Shown here: positions 1 through 7,760 of the stretch, piece after piece
Layout: the number at the start of each line of letters is the position of its first letter
Numbering within the stretch: position 1 is the stretch's first letter
Source: Alkalimarinus alittae
GTDB taxonomy: Bacteria > Pseudomonadota > Gammaproteobacteria > Pseudomonadales > Oleiphilaceae
Assembly (NCBI RefSeq): GCF_026016465.1
Contig: NZ_CP100390.1
Location: 2,332,001 to 2,396,000 of the forward strand
Length of the DNA: 64,000 bases
Reading direction: 5' to 3'
Program-made: the position numbers and the translations under genes
Notes under the pieces: model-generated
Told to the model about the DNA's origin: nothing
Database searches by the model: none
The model's input: only the letters and a program-made list of their open reading frames with translations

Positions 1-246
1 GACACTCAAACAAATGGTATCTGCGAACGCTTTCATAAGACTATTCTGAATGAGTTTTACCAGATCACATTCAGGAAAAAACTATACTCAACCATGGAGG
101 ATTTACAAAAAGATCTGGACGAATGGATGGAATATTATAACAATGATCGAACTCATCAGGGAAAAATGTGCTGTGGACGCACACCAAAGGAAACAATGCT
201 TGATGGGAAAACGATCTGGGCTGAAAAGAATTTAGCTCAAATCTAA
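1..246 (+). CDS. Transposase C-terminus, IS481/IS3 type (partial, cut by window start)
   Basis: The first frame is open from base 1 to a TAA at 244-246 and encodes the last 81 residues of an rve-type (DDE integrase core) transposase. The stretch NGICERFHKTIL carries the conserved third catalytic Glu, and the following part has the usual EFY...YNNDRTH...TPKE pattern of the integrase-core C-terminus. The N-terminal part, with the HTH and the two catalytic Asp, lies outside the window, so I cannot say whether the element is intact. It is followed directly by a probable IS end and lies beside a Tn3-type transposase. Family assignment to IS481 rather than IS3 is inference. Confidence 0.85.
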   Translation, partial: DTQTNGICERFHKTILNEFYQITFRKKLYSTMEDLQKDLDEWMEYYNNDRTHQGKMCCGRTPKETMLDGKTIWAEKNLAQI

Positions 247-248
247 AC

Positions 249-300
249 TGACAGACACCGGTAAAAAACGGGTAACTGTCAGATCAAGTCTGAGCTACTA
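249..300. repeat. Probable right end of the IS element
   Basis: Directly after the transposase stop, the heptamers CTGACAG (249-255) and CTGTCAG (276-282) form an inverted pair, followed by AGATCAAGTCTGAGCTACTA. This resembles the terminal sequence of IS481-like elements as I remember them. The left end is outside the window, so terminal repeats and target duplication cannot be compared. The remaining bases to 368 contain no recognisable gene. Confidence 0.5.
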
Positions 301-368
301 GAACTAAGGAGTAGAAATACGTTGCCAATGACATTTTAAACGCATTTTATAAGCCACTCTTCCTACTA

Positions 369-1190
369 CTAATCCCGATGAAACTTCAGATCACAATCAT
401 TACAACTTATATTGAGCTTTTCTTTCCCATATACTTTAGTTCCGCAACCTGAACATATAAACCTAAACCGAGTCTGACGTTTTGCTGCTTCATGTATCAA
501 AAAGTCATTTGGTAACTGATTTAAATAAGGAGTTTCGGGGGATATAGATTTTACTGTTTGAACATTTGAGTCTGTAGAGGTGCTAGTATTTGGTAAGGAA
601 AATCCCTTAACTACAGATGATTCTTCCTTTGTACTTTGCTCACCTATAACTAATGCAGAGCTTCCAATAACTGGATCAAAAAGCCTTGGCAATGACATTC
701 TATCAATCCAGTTCAATTGGAATGATTGATCACTTTGTAATATTTTACATGAAACAATAAATTTACCGCCTTCTATTATGTAATCCCCCATAACCTGACC
801 AGTAATTTGACCACCAACCTCTCCTGTTGACGAGGGCATTAACCCAACCTGCATCATTTTCTCTGCCCACTCACGGTTATGATAGTAATCACGACCAGGT
901 GTACCAAAACAATGTTGCCAACAATGAACCATTTCATGAACGAGAGTTTGCATGACCTCAATAAGTCTTGAGTTAGCAAAGTAAGAAGGGTTTATTGCAA
1001 TTTCATTACATTTATCACCATCAAGATTTCCCCAGCGTTCAGCTGCAAAATATCCCATAACACCTTTTTTACGCTGCATTGTAAAAATAACTTGAGGTAG
1101 GCTATTTTCAAAAAGAGCTTCATTAAAATGGTCATAAGCCAATAATAATGATTTGTATAGTTCACTGGTGGGATTCATAAGAAAGAACAT
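369..1190 (-). CDS. SprT-like zinc metalloprotease domain protein
   Basis: A 273-residue protein with an SprT-like N-terminal half. The zinc-protease motif HEMVH is at residues 85-89 and a likely third ligand is His104 in HNREW. The C-terminus has a four-Cys zinc ribbon (Cys246, 249, 263, 266), as in SprT/Spartan-type proteins. The middle, about residues 150-240, is low in recognisable features. Family members act on DNA-bound proteins or are of unknown function, and copies on mobile elements are common. Here it is divergent from the Tn3 transposase and probably a passenger gene. Met1 and Met5 (1178) are both possible starts, and neither has a good ribosome site. The exact role is unknown. 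Confidence 0.8.
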   Translation of the reverse strand: MFFLMNPTSELYKSLLLAYDHFNEALFENSLPQVIFTMQRKKGVMGYFAAERWGNLDGDKCNEIAINPSYFANSRLIEVMQTLVHEMVHCWQHCFGTPGRDYYHNREWAEKMMQVGLMPSSTGEVGGQITGQVMGDYIIEGGKFIVSCKILQSDQSFQLNWIDRMSLPRLFDPVIGSSALVIGEQSTKEESSVVKGFSLPNTSTSTDSNVQTVKSISPETPYLNQLPNDFLIHEAAKRQTRFRFICSGCGTKVYGKEKLNISCNDCDLKFHRD

Positions 1191-1294
1191 TAGTTAGCTG
1201 TAAGACAACATATAGTACTACATATTTGATGATGAGAGTGATGTGTTCTCATATCTGAATATATATTCTATTAGGATATATCTAGTATATTTAT

Positions 1295-1354
1295 TATAAC
1301 CAAATATTCAAAAACCTGTAGTGTACACTACAGGTTTTTGAATATTTGGTTATA
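1295..1354. repeat. Perfect 60-bp palindrome without spacer
   Basis: Bases 1295-1324 are the exact reverse complement of 1325-1354, with the centre GTGT|ACAC. The core CCTGTAGTGTACACTACAGG is flanked by AT-rich arms. It sits 105 bp upstream of the SprT-like start and 102 bp before the transposase start, in the divergent promoter region. It could be an operator, a recombination site, a bidirectional terminator or a cruciform-forming element. The sequence itself shows only the symmetry. Confidence 0.95.
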
Positions 1355-1456
1355 TATATAGATCAATATGGAATTGCATATTTAATAAACGATGTCGTAG
1401 TCTTATCTTTGAATAACAAAATTGTAACATTATGAATTATTCTCAGAGCTATTTAT

Positions 1457-4400
1457 ATGTCGAAAATACAGATACTAACAAGAAGCAGAAGACGAGCTTT
1501 CGAAGGAATACCACAACTTAATTTAAATGAACGTATTTGTTTTTTTAACATAGACACTAACACTCGAAAAATATTACGCAGTTTTCGTACACCTGAAAAT
1601 CGTTTGGGTTATATTCTTCAACGGGCATATTTTCAAGCGAAAGGACGTTTCTTTGAAATCAAAAAGTTTAAACAAAAAGATATTAATCATGCAAAAAAAG
1701 AATTGGGTCTAAAGGGTTCTTTAGATTTATCCCGCTATTCCTCGAAGTCTGCTGAACGTCATAAAGCATTAATTCTAGAGTCCTATGGCTGGAAATCTTA
1801 CAATGAAAGTGCTCGGCTAGAACTAGAGCAGCATTCATTGTTGCTAGTTGATAAACAAAAACGAAGCGAAGATGTATTGTTTGGGTTGTTAGCATTTTGT
1901 TGGAAAAATAGAACTGAAATTCCTAGTTATGCTGAGCTGTCTGATATTGTTTCTCGTAGTTATACTGATTACGAGTCATCTATACTAGTTAAGGTCAAAA
2001 CGTTAATGACTGAAAGTCAGAAAACTTCGCTTTTGAACTTATTAGACAACCCTCCGTCCTCACAAAGATTTGGCGATTTGAAACGAATTGATCAATCTGA
2101 CAATGAAAAATCTTTGGTAAAAAATGCAGAAGCTCTAGAGTATTTCCGTGACCTATTTTTTGAAATTCAACCCATAATTAAGGGGCTAAATGCGACAGAA
2201 GAAGCAACGCAGTACTTTTCTGATTGGGTTTATAGTTCTGATGTTAGTCAAATCAAACAATTACGTAATTCAGATAAAAAATGCCTTCATCTGGCAGCGT
2301 TTGTAAGAGATCAATTTTATAAACGACAAGACTTTGCTGTTGATGCCATTATTAAGAAAATACGTAGCACGGTTAATAAAGCTAATGGTGAAGAACGTAA
2401 ACATAATGAACAGTTGAATGAAGATAGTTTAATTGCCCATCAGTCAATAACCAATACAGCCAAAACAACTAGGGCAATTTTGGATCAAATATTAGTTATT
2501 TCAAAAAATGAATTAATTTCATTTTCACAGCGCAATGAACAGGTAGTACATCTAGTCGAAGCATATTTTGAAGCAGAAAATCCTGAATTGACTGAAAGAA
2601 TTCAGCGATCGGAAATAGAAATTCAAAAGGGGCGAAATCATCACAATTACTACAGTTGTATATTTAACAAATACTTAGGGTTACAGAAATCTCTAGGTCC
2701 CTTAGTACGAGCCCTAACTTTCGATGAGTCTAGTTCAAATGAGAACCTTTTAAAAGCGATCAGTCACTACAAAATTAACATAACAAAAATTGATGACAAC
2801 ACTCCGTTAGCACATTTAAAAGAGCGAGAAAAACAGCTTGTATTGTCCGATGACTCAATTCCAGTTATTTCCAAATACAAGACAATGTTATTTGTCATCA
2901 TGGAACAATGTTTCAAGAATCGAACACTGACACTTGAGCATTCTTACAGATACCGTAATAGTAAGACTTATCTAATCCCTCTGGAGCTTTGGAACAAAAA
3001 TAGAGAAGAGTATATTGCTGCTGCGAACTTAAATCATTATTCAACAGGCAAGGATGTCCTTCTTAATATAGGAACCAACCTCACAAGTTTATATAAGGTC
3101 GTGGATAAAGAAATAAGTTTAGGTCTATGCCCTGACATTAAACTTGGCAGAAATGGTGAGTGGACTCTTAAGAATAATGAAGCTAATTATGACGCATCAA
3201 GCTTTATTCCAGGCCTCTTAAACGAAGAGAAATCAATATCTTTATATGAGCTTCTTTCTGAAGCAGAAATGCATACGCAATTTACTGAGGCATTTACTCA
3301 TCAAACGAATAGGAATAGCGCTAATAAAATTGATACACGTTTACTATTCGCGACAATTATTAGCTTAGGGTCTAATCTAGGCCATACCAATATGTCAAAA
3401 GCGGCACCAGAAATCACGTCTAAGCAGCTACTAGACACTGAAAAACTCTGGTTGTCGAATCAAAATTTAAAAAATGCGAACAACAAAATAGTTGAGTTAA
3501 TACAATCGCTCCCACTACCTTCAGTATACTCCAAACTAGATGGTAGGTTACATACAAGCAGTGATGGTCAAAAAGTAGTTGTAGCTGTCAATTCATTACT
3601 AGCCAATTATTCATACAAGTATTACGGAAAAGAACAAGGTATCACTGTTAACAGTTTCGTAGATAATAAACAGTCATTTTTTCATGTTAACGTCCTCTCA
3701 TCTTCTGACAGAGAAGCCGCATTTATGATGGATGGCATAGTTTCCTCTAAAGAGTCCGTATATAAAGAGTCTGACCTCGAACATATTCACTCTACTGATA
3801 CACACGGGTATACAGAAGCAATATTCTCAGGTTTGCATTTTTTAGATGTAGCATTCGCACCCCATATTAAAGGGATTCACAAGCAAACCTTATATGGTTA
3901 TGAATCAAAATCTCTTAAGAAAAATTCAAACTTTACTATTGCCCCTAAACAAACTGTAAACAAAAAATTGATACTTACTCATTGGGATGAAATTCTTCAT
4001 CTAATGGCATCTATTAAGTTGGGATATTGCTCGGCATCACTCATTTTTAGAGCTTTGAGTAGTTCTAAAACCAGTAAACTATACCAGGCAGTTAGAGAGT
4101 TTGGTCGACTCCTAAAATCAACTTTTATTTTAAATTACTTACGAGATACAGAGCTTAAAAAATCAGTACGAAAGCAACTAAATCGAGTTGAACTTGGGCA
4201 GAAAATGTCAAAGGCCATCTTTTTTGGAAGAAAAGGTGTACTTAAGGTTGGCCTTGGTGATGAAATTCAAAAAGCCGTTTCTTGCACGATTCTTTTAAAA
4301 AATGCCATCATTCTCTGGAATTACCTATATCTTTCAAGTTTACTTTATGAGACCGAAGATAAAGAGGAAAAACAAGCAATGGTTGACGCAATAAGTAGAG

Positions 4401-4516
4401 GATCAGTTATAGCATGGGCACACGTAAATATGTACGGAATATACCTATTTTACAAAAGACAAAAAACACGTTCATTTAAAGCAACCCTTAAACAAATGCA
4501 AAACCAGACATTCTAA
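1457..4516 (+). CDS. tnpA: Tn3-family transposase TnpA
   Basis: At 1019 residues this is the usual size of Tn3-family TnpA (about 960-1020). The N-terminal part resembles the DUF4158 DNA-binding region and the C-terminal half is the DDE_Tnp_Tn3 domain. The catalytic residues can be placed at Asp703 (SSDGQ), Asp781 (HSTDTHG) and Glu912 (LNRVELGQKMSKAIF), with spacings of 78 and 131. This is very close to Tn3 (689/765/895) and Tn4430. The late motif normally WEHIN reads WAHVN here; it is not part of the catalytic triad. The frame is uninterrupted, so the enzyme may be active and would make cointegrates by replicative transposition. A 7-bp hairpin (4534-4552) follows the stop. No resolvase is adjacent. 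Confidence 0.96.
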   Translation: MSKIQILTRSRRRAFEGIPQLNLNERICFFNIDTNTRKILRSFRTPENRLGYILQRAYFQAKGRFFEIKKFKQKDINHAKKELGLKGSLDLSRYSSKSAERHKALILESYGWKSYNESARLELEQHSLLLVDKQKRSEDVLFGLLAFCWKNRTEIPSYAELSDIVSRSYTDYESSILVKVKTLMTESQKTSLLNLLDNPPSSQRFGDLKRIDQSDNEKSLVKNAEALEYFRDLFFEIQPIIKGLNATEEATQYFSDWVYSSDVSQIKQLRNSDKKCLHLAAFVRDQFYKRQDFAVDAIIKKIRSTVNKANGEERKHNEQLNEDSLIAHQSITNTAKTTRAILDQILVISKNELISFSQRNEQVVHLVEAYFEAENPELTERIQRSEIEIQKGRNHHNYYSCIFNKYLGLQKSLGPLVRALTFDESSSNENLLKAISHYKINITKIDDNTPLAHLKEREKQLVLSDDSIPVISKYKTMLFVIMEQCFKNRTLTLEHSYRYRNSKTYLIPLELWNKNREEYIAAANLNHYSTGKDVLLNIGTNLTSLYKVVDKEISLGLCPDIKLGRNGEWTLKNNEANYDASSFIPGLLNEEKSISLYELLSEAEMHTQFTEAFTHQTNRNSANKIDTRLLFATIISLGSNLGHTNMSKAAPEITSKQLLDTEKLWLSNQNLKNANNKIVELIQSLPLPSVYSKLDGRLHTSSDGQKVVVAVNSLLANYSYKYYGKEQGITVNSFVDNKQSFFHVNVLSSSDREAAFMMDGIVSSKESVYKESDLEHIHSTDTHGYTEAIFSGLHFLDVAFAPHIKGIHKQTLYGYESKSLKKNSNFTIAPKQTVNKKLILTHWDEILHLMASIKLGYCSASLIFRALSSSKTSKLYQAVREFGRLLKSTFILNYLRDTELKKSVRKQLNRVELGQKMSKAIFFGRKGVLKVGLGDEIQKAVSCTILLKNAIILWNYLYLSSLLYETEDKEEKQAMVDAISRGSVIAWAHVNMYGIYLFYKRQKTRSFKATLKQMQNQTF

Positions 4517-4598
4517 CTGACACGATAAATAGTAAGCCATATTAAATGGCTTGGTAAATTAAGGTGAAATATTTAATGCGAGATATGAATCATTTATT

Positions 4599-4636
4599 TC
4601 AACATGTTACAAGGTGGTTAGGGGTAAATAGCCCCC
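4599..4636 (-). repeat. Candidate right terminal inverted repeat of the Tn3-like element
   Basis: Read on the minus strand from 4636, the sequence starts GGGGGCTATTTACCCCTAAC, the expected form of a Tn3-family 38-bp end, which begins with a G run. It lies 82 bp after the transposase stop. No second copy is visible upstream in the window, so this is a placement by form and position only. Confidence 0.4.
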
Positions 4637-4666
4637 TATATTGTCAATAACCCAACTATCGCTATT

Positions 4667-5485
4667 TTAACTATCTTCTTCTTTAGACACTCTATTAGTA
4701 ACAGCAACTTCTAGTGGCAGAGATTTTTCACCGGCGTACAAACTAATATGAGGAAATGGTATTTCTATACCCGCTAGATCAAACGCGGCTTTTACTTTTT
4801 CATTCATGGTACTTTTAAATTTCAAAAACTCTTCAGACTTTGCCCAAACCGCTAATCTAATATTGACACCTGAATCACCAAACCCTTCGATAATCACCTG
4901 TGGCTCTGGATCATCTAAACAAGCGGTATCTTTACTCACTAAGTTAATTAAAACCTGTTTAACGAGCGCTAGATCTTCTTGGTACGCAACCGATATCATT
5001 AAATCAAAGCGACGAATTTTAAAGCGACTCATGTTGATCATTTCTGTTTTAATTATGGATTCATTAGGTAAACGGACATATAAATTATCAAAGGTTCTTA
5101 ACTTAATAGATAACCAGTCAATACTGATGACTTCTCCGGCCGTGTTGCCAACTTTAATCGAGTCACCCACTGAAACGGCTCCTTCGCCGATTAGAAACAA
5201 TCCACTGATAATGTTAGACATGGATGTTTGAGAGGCAAAGCCAATTGCAACAGATAAAACGCCTGCCGCGCCTAACAGTACACCTAGTTCAAACCCTAGC
5301 TGATGTAAGGCTGAAATTAAAAATAGTATTAATACGCCATAAAACACTAATCGTTTAAGCACCAGGCTATTCTTTATTGAGAATCGTTCTTCTAAATAAG
5401 CGGTTCCCTTAGTAGAAACAATCTTGGCAATGACAAACCCGACCAAAAGTAACAGTGCTGCATAAATATAAGGTTTTAAAATCAC
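4667..5485 (-). CDS. Small-conductance mechanosensitive channel, MscS family
   Basis: 272 residues. There are three membrane segments (about 4-24, 46-64 and 68-98). The third is the Gly/Ala-rich pore helix, containing GAAGVLSVAIGFASQ. It is followed by the MscS beta domain (GDSIKVGNTAGEVISID) and an alpha/beta C-terminal vestibule. It would be a homo-oligomeric inner-membrane channel that opens on hypo-osmotic stress. It is slightly shorter than E. coli MscS (286). The start is GTG at 5485, preceded by AGGA. It lies 21 bp after the DUF432 gene and is likely co-transcribed with it. Confidence 0.93.
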   Translation of the reverse strand: MILKPYIYAALLLLVGFVIAKIVSTKGTAYLEERFSIKNSLVLKRLVFYGVLILFLISALHQLGFELGVLLGAAGVLSVAIGFASQTSMSNIISGLFLIGEGAVSVGDSIKVGNTAGEVISIDWLSIKLRTFDNLYVRLPNESIIKTEMINMSRFKIRRFDLMISVAYQEDLALVKQVLINLVSKDTACLDDPEPQVIIEGFGDSGVNIRLAVWAKSEEFLKFKSTMNEKVKAAFDLAGIEIPFPHISLYAGEKSLPLEVAVTNRVSKEEDS

Positions 5486-5506
5486 GATAGGTTTCCTAAT
5501 AAAGAG

Positions 5507-6301
5507 TTATGAAAACAACATATCAATTGTTTTTGAAAGTAAACGAGATGGATCTGCCACTCGTGGCTCACCTACTCGTCTAGCCTGTTCTAGTGAAGGA
5601 TGAAGTGTTTTTTCAATAGCGACTTTAGTTTTATTTTGATCAACTTCGCGTAATATAGACAATGTAGGGGTCCATAACTCATTGTTTTTATTTAAATATA
5701 CTGCTAAATAATCGCAAGGTATTGATATCTTTTCAAGTTTTAGATTATCTGCGCCGTTGTTAGTGATTTTTACCGGCGTAATGATCCTGCTGGCTCTTTT
5801 AGGTAAAGCTTTTAAATCAATTCGACCACTAAATCGACTTGAGTAGCACAACTCACCTTTGTGAGGTCTTGGGCCAAACCAAGTATCGGATAGCTTAAAC
5901 GTAGGTAACTCCAATAGGGGTTGTTTATGACCTTCAAAAAATATAGCCAACCAGATAGGCGTACTAATATAAATAGTGACTGTTTGTTGTGACGGTAAGA
6001 ACACTGGCATGTATGGCTTAGCCACGATACTTTTGTTTGCAAGGCGAGGTCTAAATTGTAACGTCTTCTGCTGATTGGCATTGATGAAACGGAGAGGGTC
6101 TAGGTCATCGCGGGTGTTTTTCTTCAGCGCCGAGAGTTCAATTTTCTTTTCGGTTTTAGTTTCGTCCTGAGTTAAATAGCTATGACGAAACGTCCACTCG
6201 TTTTCCAGTAGGTTAATATAAAGTTCGAGTGCGCCAACAGACAGTTTATACGTTGTCTGCGGCTCAAATGTATTCGTTTCTTCCCATAAGTTTTCGGTCA
6301 T
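5507..6301 (-). CDS. DUF432 family protein
   Basis: 264 residues, no signal peptide and no membrane segment seen. The pattern (GALELYINLLENEW..., PYMPVFLPSQQTVTIYISTPIW, KGELCYSSRFSGRIDL) fits the DUF432 family, predicted to be mostly beta. DUF432 genes are often next to MscS-type channels in bacteria and archaea. Here it lies just upstream of one on the same strand with a 21-bp gap, so a role linked to the channel or to osmotic adaptation is likely but unproven. The ATG has AGGTAA upstream. Confidence 0.75.
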   Translation of the reverse strand: MTENLWEETNTFEPQTTYKLSVGALELYINLLENEWTFRHSYLTQDETKTEKKIELSALKKNTRDDLDPLRFINANQQKTLQFRPRLANKSIVAKPYMPVFLPSQQTVTIYISTPIWLAIFFEGHKQPLLELPTFKLSDTWFGPRPHKGELCYSSRFSGRIDLKALPKRASRIITPVKITNNGADNLKLEKISIPCDYLAVYLNKNNELWTPTLSILREVDQNKTKVAIEKTLHPSLEQARRVGEPRVADPSRLLSKTIDMLFS

Positions 6302-6354
6302 CTTAATTACCTGTTTTTATAGGTGGCACTCCCCGCTTTTATACAAACATTTAT

Positions 6355-7257
6355 TTAAACGTTTGCGGACTTATACTCGGCGCCACGTAGCATTGCTTGG
6401 ACCAGTTCACCTGCATCGAATTTAGTTAACGCTTCATTTGCACCCACTTGATGAGCTTGGCTAACACTGATCTCACTTGAAAGAGAGGTGTGAAGTATAA
6501 TGTAGGGCGTTCCGAGCTGTGAAGAATTATTACGTATTTCAAATGTAAGTTCATAGCCATCAAGACCAGGCATTTCTATATCACTGACAACGAGGTCAAT
6601 GGCAGAATTTTCACTCGCATTTTGCTTCATGATATTGAGTGCATCATTTCCGTTTGCCGTTACTTGATACGAAATATTCATTCGATCTAATGCATCTGAG
6701 AGTTGAGCGCGTGCCACTAAAGAGTCATCCACTAATAGAATATTAAGCGGCTTAAGCTTCTCTCTTTGAACGTCAGTAAGTGAGTGGAAGTTTGCCGCTT
6801 CAGTATTCGGAAATACTAATGAAATCACGAGTTCAACATCTAACAGTTGTATTACTTTGCCGTCAATGCGAGTTACGCCGGTTAAGAATGCCTTTCTGCC
6901 TAAATTCTTAGCAGGCGCCTCTATATCTTTCCAACTACATTCAGAAATGCGCTCAATTTGTCGCACAAGAAAACCAATCGTCTTTCGTTGGCAGTCGGTA
7001 ATAATAATAAAACAGTTAGGAATCTCTTCTTTAGTTAACGGTTTATAACCAACCGCAGCGGCCATATCGATAACAGGTATTGTTAGCCCACGAACACTGG
7101 CTGCGCCCAGCACAAAACGATGGGACTTAGGGAGTACGGTTAATGGCGTATAAGGCACTATTTCACGAATTTTTAGGGTACCTATCGCAAAAGACTGAGT
7201 GGGTGTTAACTTAAATAACAGAATCCCCTGAGATTGGCCTGCTTTGCTTTTCATCAT
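6355..7257 (-). CDS. cheV: Chemotaxis coupling protein CheV (CheW domain + receiver)
   Basis: 300 residues. Residues about 8-150 form a CheW-like domain (LPKSHRFVLGAASVRGLTIPVIDM), and about 170-292 a response-regulator receiver. The receiver has the acidic pair Asp177/Asp178, phospho-acceptor Asp226 (VVSDIEMPG), Thr257 and Lys279. CheV couples chemoreceptors to the CheA kinase, and its receiver is phosphorylated by CheA, giving adaptation. No other chemotaxis gene is in the window. It starts 6 bp after the NTF2-like gene, suggesting a two-gene operon, with the DUF432 gene 53 bp downstream. Confidence 0.93.
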   Translation of the reverse strand: MMKSKAGQSQGILLFKLTPTQSFAIGTLKIREIVPYTPLTVLPKSHRFVLGAASVRGLTIPVIDMAAAVGYKPLTKEEIPNCFIIITDCQRKTIGFLVRQIERISECSWKDIEAPAKNLGRKAFLTGVTRIDGKVIQLLDVELVISLVFPNTEAANFHSLTDVQREKLKPLNILLVDDSLVARAQLSDALDRMNISYQVTANGNDALNIMKQNASENSAIDLVVSDIEMPGLDGYELTFEIRNNSSQLGTPYIILHTSLSSEISVSQAHQVGANEALTKFDAGELVQAMLRGAEYKSANV

Positions 7258-7263
7258 GTAAAC

Positions 7264-7665
7264 CTATTTCTTTCCAGAAAAGCTTTGTATCATTTGGGTC
7301 ATCATCTCGTTGATCATATTCAGTGCTTTAAGAGGTCGGACCATCACTTTGAACTCGATAATCTTACCCTCTTCATTTAGTTTGATCATATCTACACCAT
7401 TAACATAGATGCCATTAACCTCCGTTTCAAATTCTAAAACGACACTATCTGCATTACTAAATTCTCGTACATACTTAAATGACTCATTAGCAAATACACT
7501 TAATGCAGCGGTTAAGAAGATCTTGGTTATTGCTTTACCTTCTTTAGGGCTATGTAATACAGGTGATAATAGAACAGCGTTATCATCCAGCAAGACATCA
7601 AGTTTTTTCAGGTCTCTAGTATTAACAAGCTCATGCCATTGAGTTAAGAATGTTTGAGTGTCCAT
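7264..7665 (-). CDS. NTF2-like / SnoaL-type small protein
   Basis: 133 residues forming one cone-shaped NTF2-like domain: an N-terminal helix with FLTQWHELVNTRDLKKLD, then LLDDNAVLLSPVLHSPKEG and beta strands ending in IIEFKVMVRPLKALN. This fold binds small hydrophobic ligands or acts as an enzyme in different families, so no reaction can be named. It is probably cytoplasmic. It is translationally close to cheV (6 bp), an unusual partner. Clear ribosome site (AAGGAG) before ATG at 7665. Confidence 0.8.
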   Translation of the reverse strand: MDTQTFLTQWHELVNTRDLKKLDVLLDDNAVLLSPVLHSPKEGKAITKIFLTAALSVFANESFKYVREFSNADSVVLEFETEVNGIYVNGVDMIKLNEEGKIIEFKVMVRPLKALNMINEMMTQMIQSFSGKK

Positions 7666-7760
7666 TACGACTCCTTATTGTAATTAAGCTAGATAATGGA
7701 TTATAAAATTACTGCATAACGTTGATATTAAATGATTTATAGACTAATCAATAATTTAAA

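Larger units (their letters stand above)
301..4636. mobile_element. Tn3-family transposon, probably truncated on the left by the IS
   Basis: This interval holds an SprT-like gene, a 60-bp palindrome and a full-length Tn3-family transposase. It ends in a candidate GGGGG-type terminal repeat (reverse strand of 4599-4636). No matching left repeat could be found between 247 and 1456, which suggests that the IS at 1-300 displaced or separated it. No serine resolvase (TnpR), TnpI or TnpS/TnpT gene is present, so the cointegrate-resolution module is missing or lies outside. Base composition is visibly more AT-rich than the genes from 4.7 kb on. Both borders are inferred. Confidence 0.5.

Noticed and set aside
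50-235. A 61-codon plus-strand ORF at the left end
   Set aside because: It overlaps in another frame the transposase C-terminus, which matches a known family along its full length.
538-560. A GGGGG stretch as left end of the Tn3-like element
   Set aside because: It lies within the SprT-like coding region and does not match the candidate right end beyond the first five bases.
4806-5231. A 141-codon plus-strand ORF inside the MscS gene
   Set aside because: It is the reverse frame of the conserved MscS beta domain, without a ribosome site.
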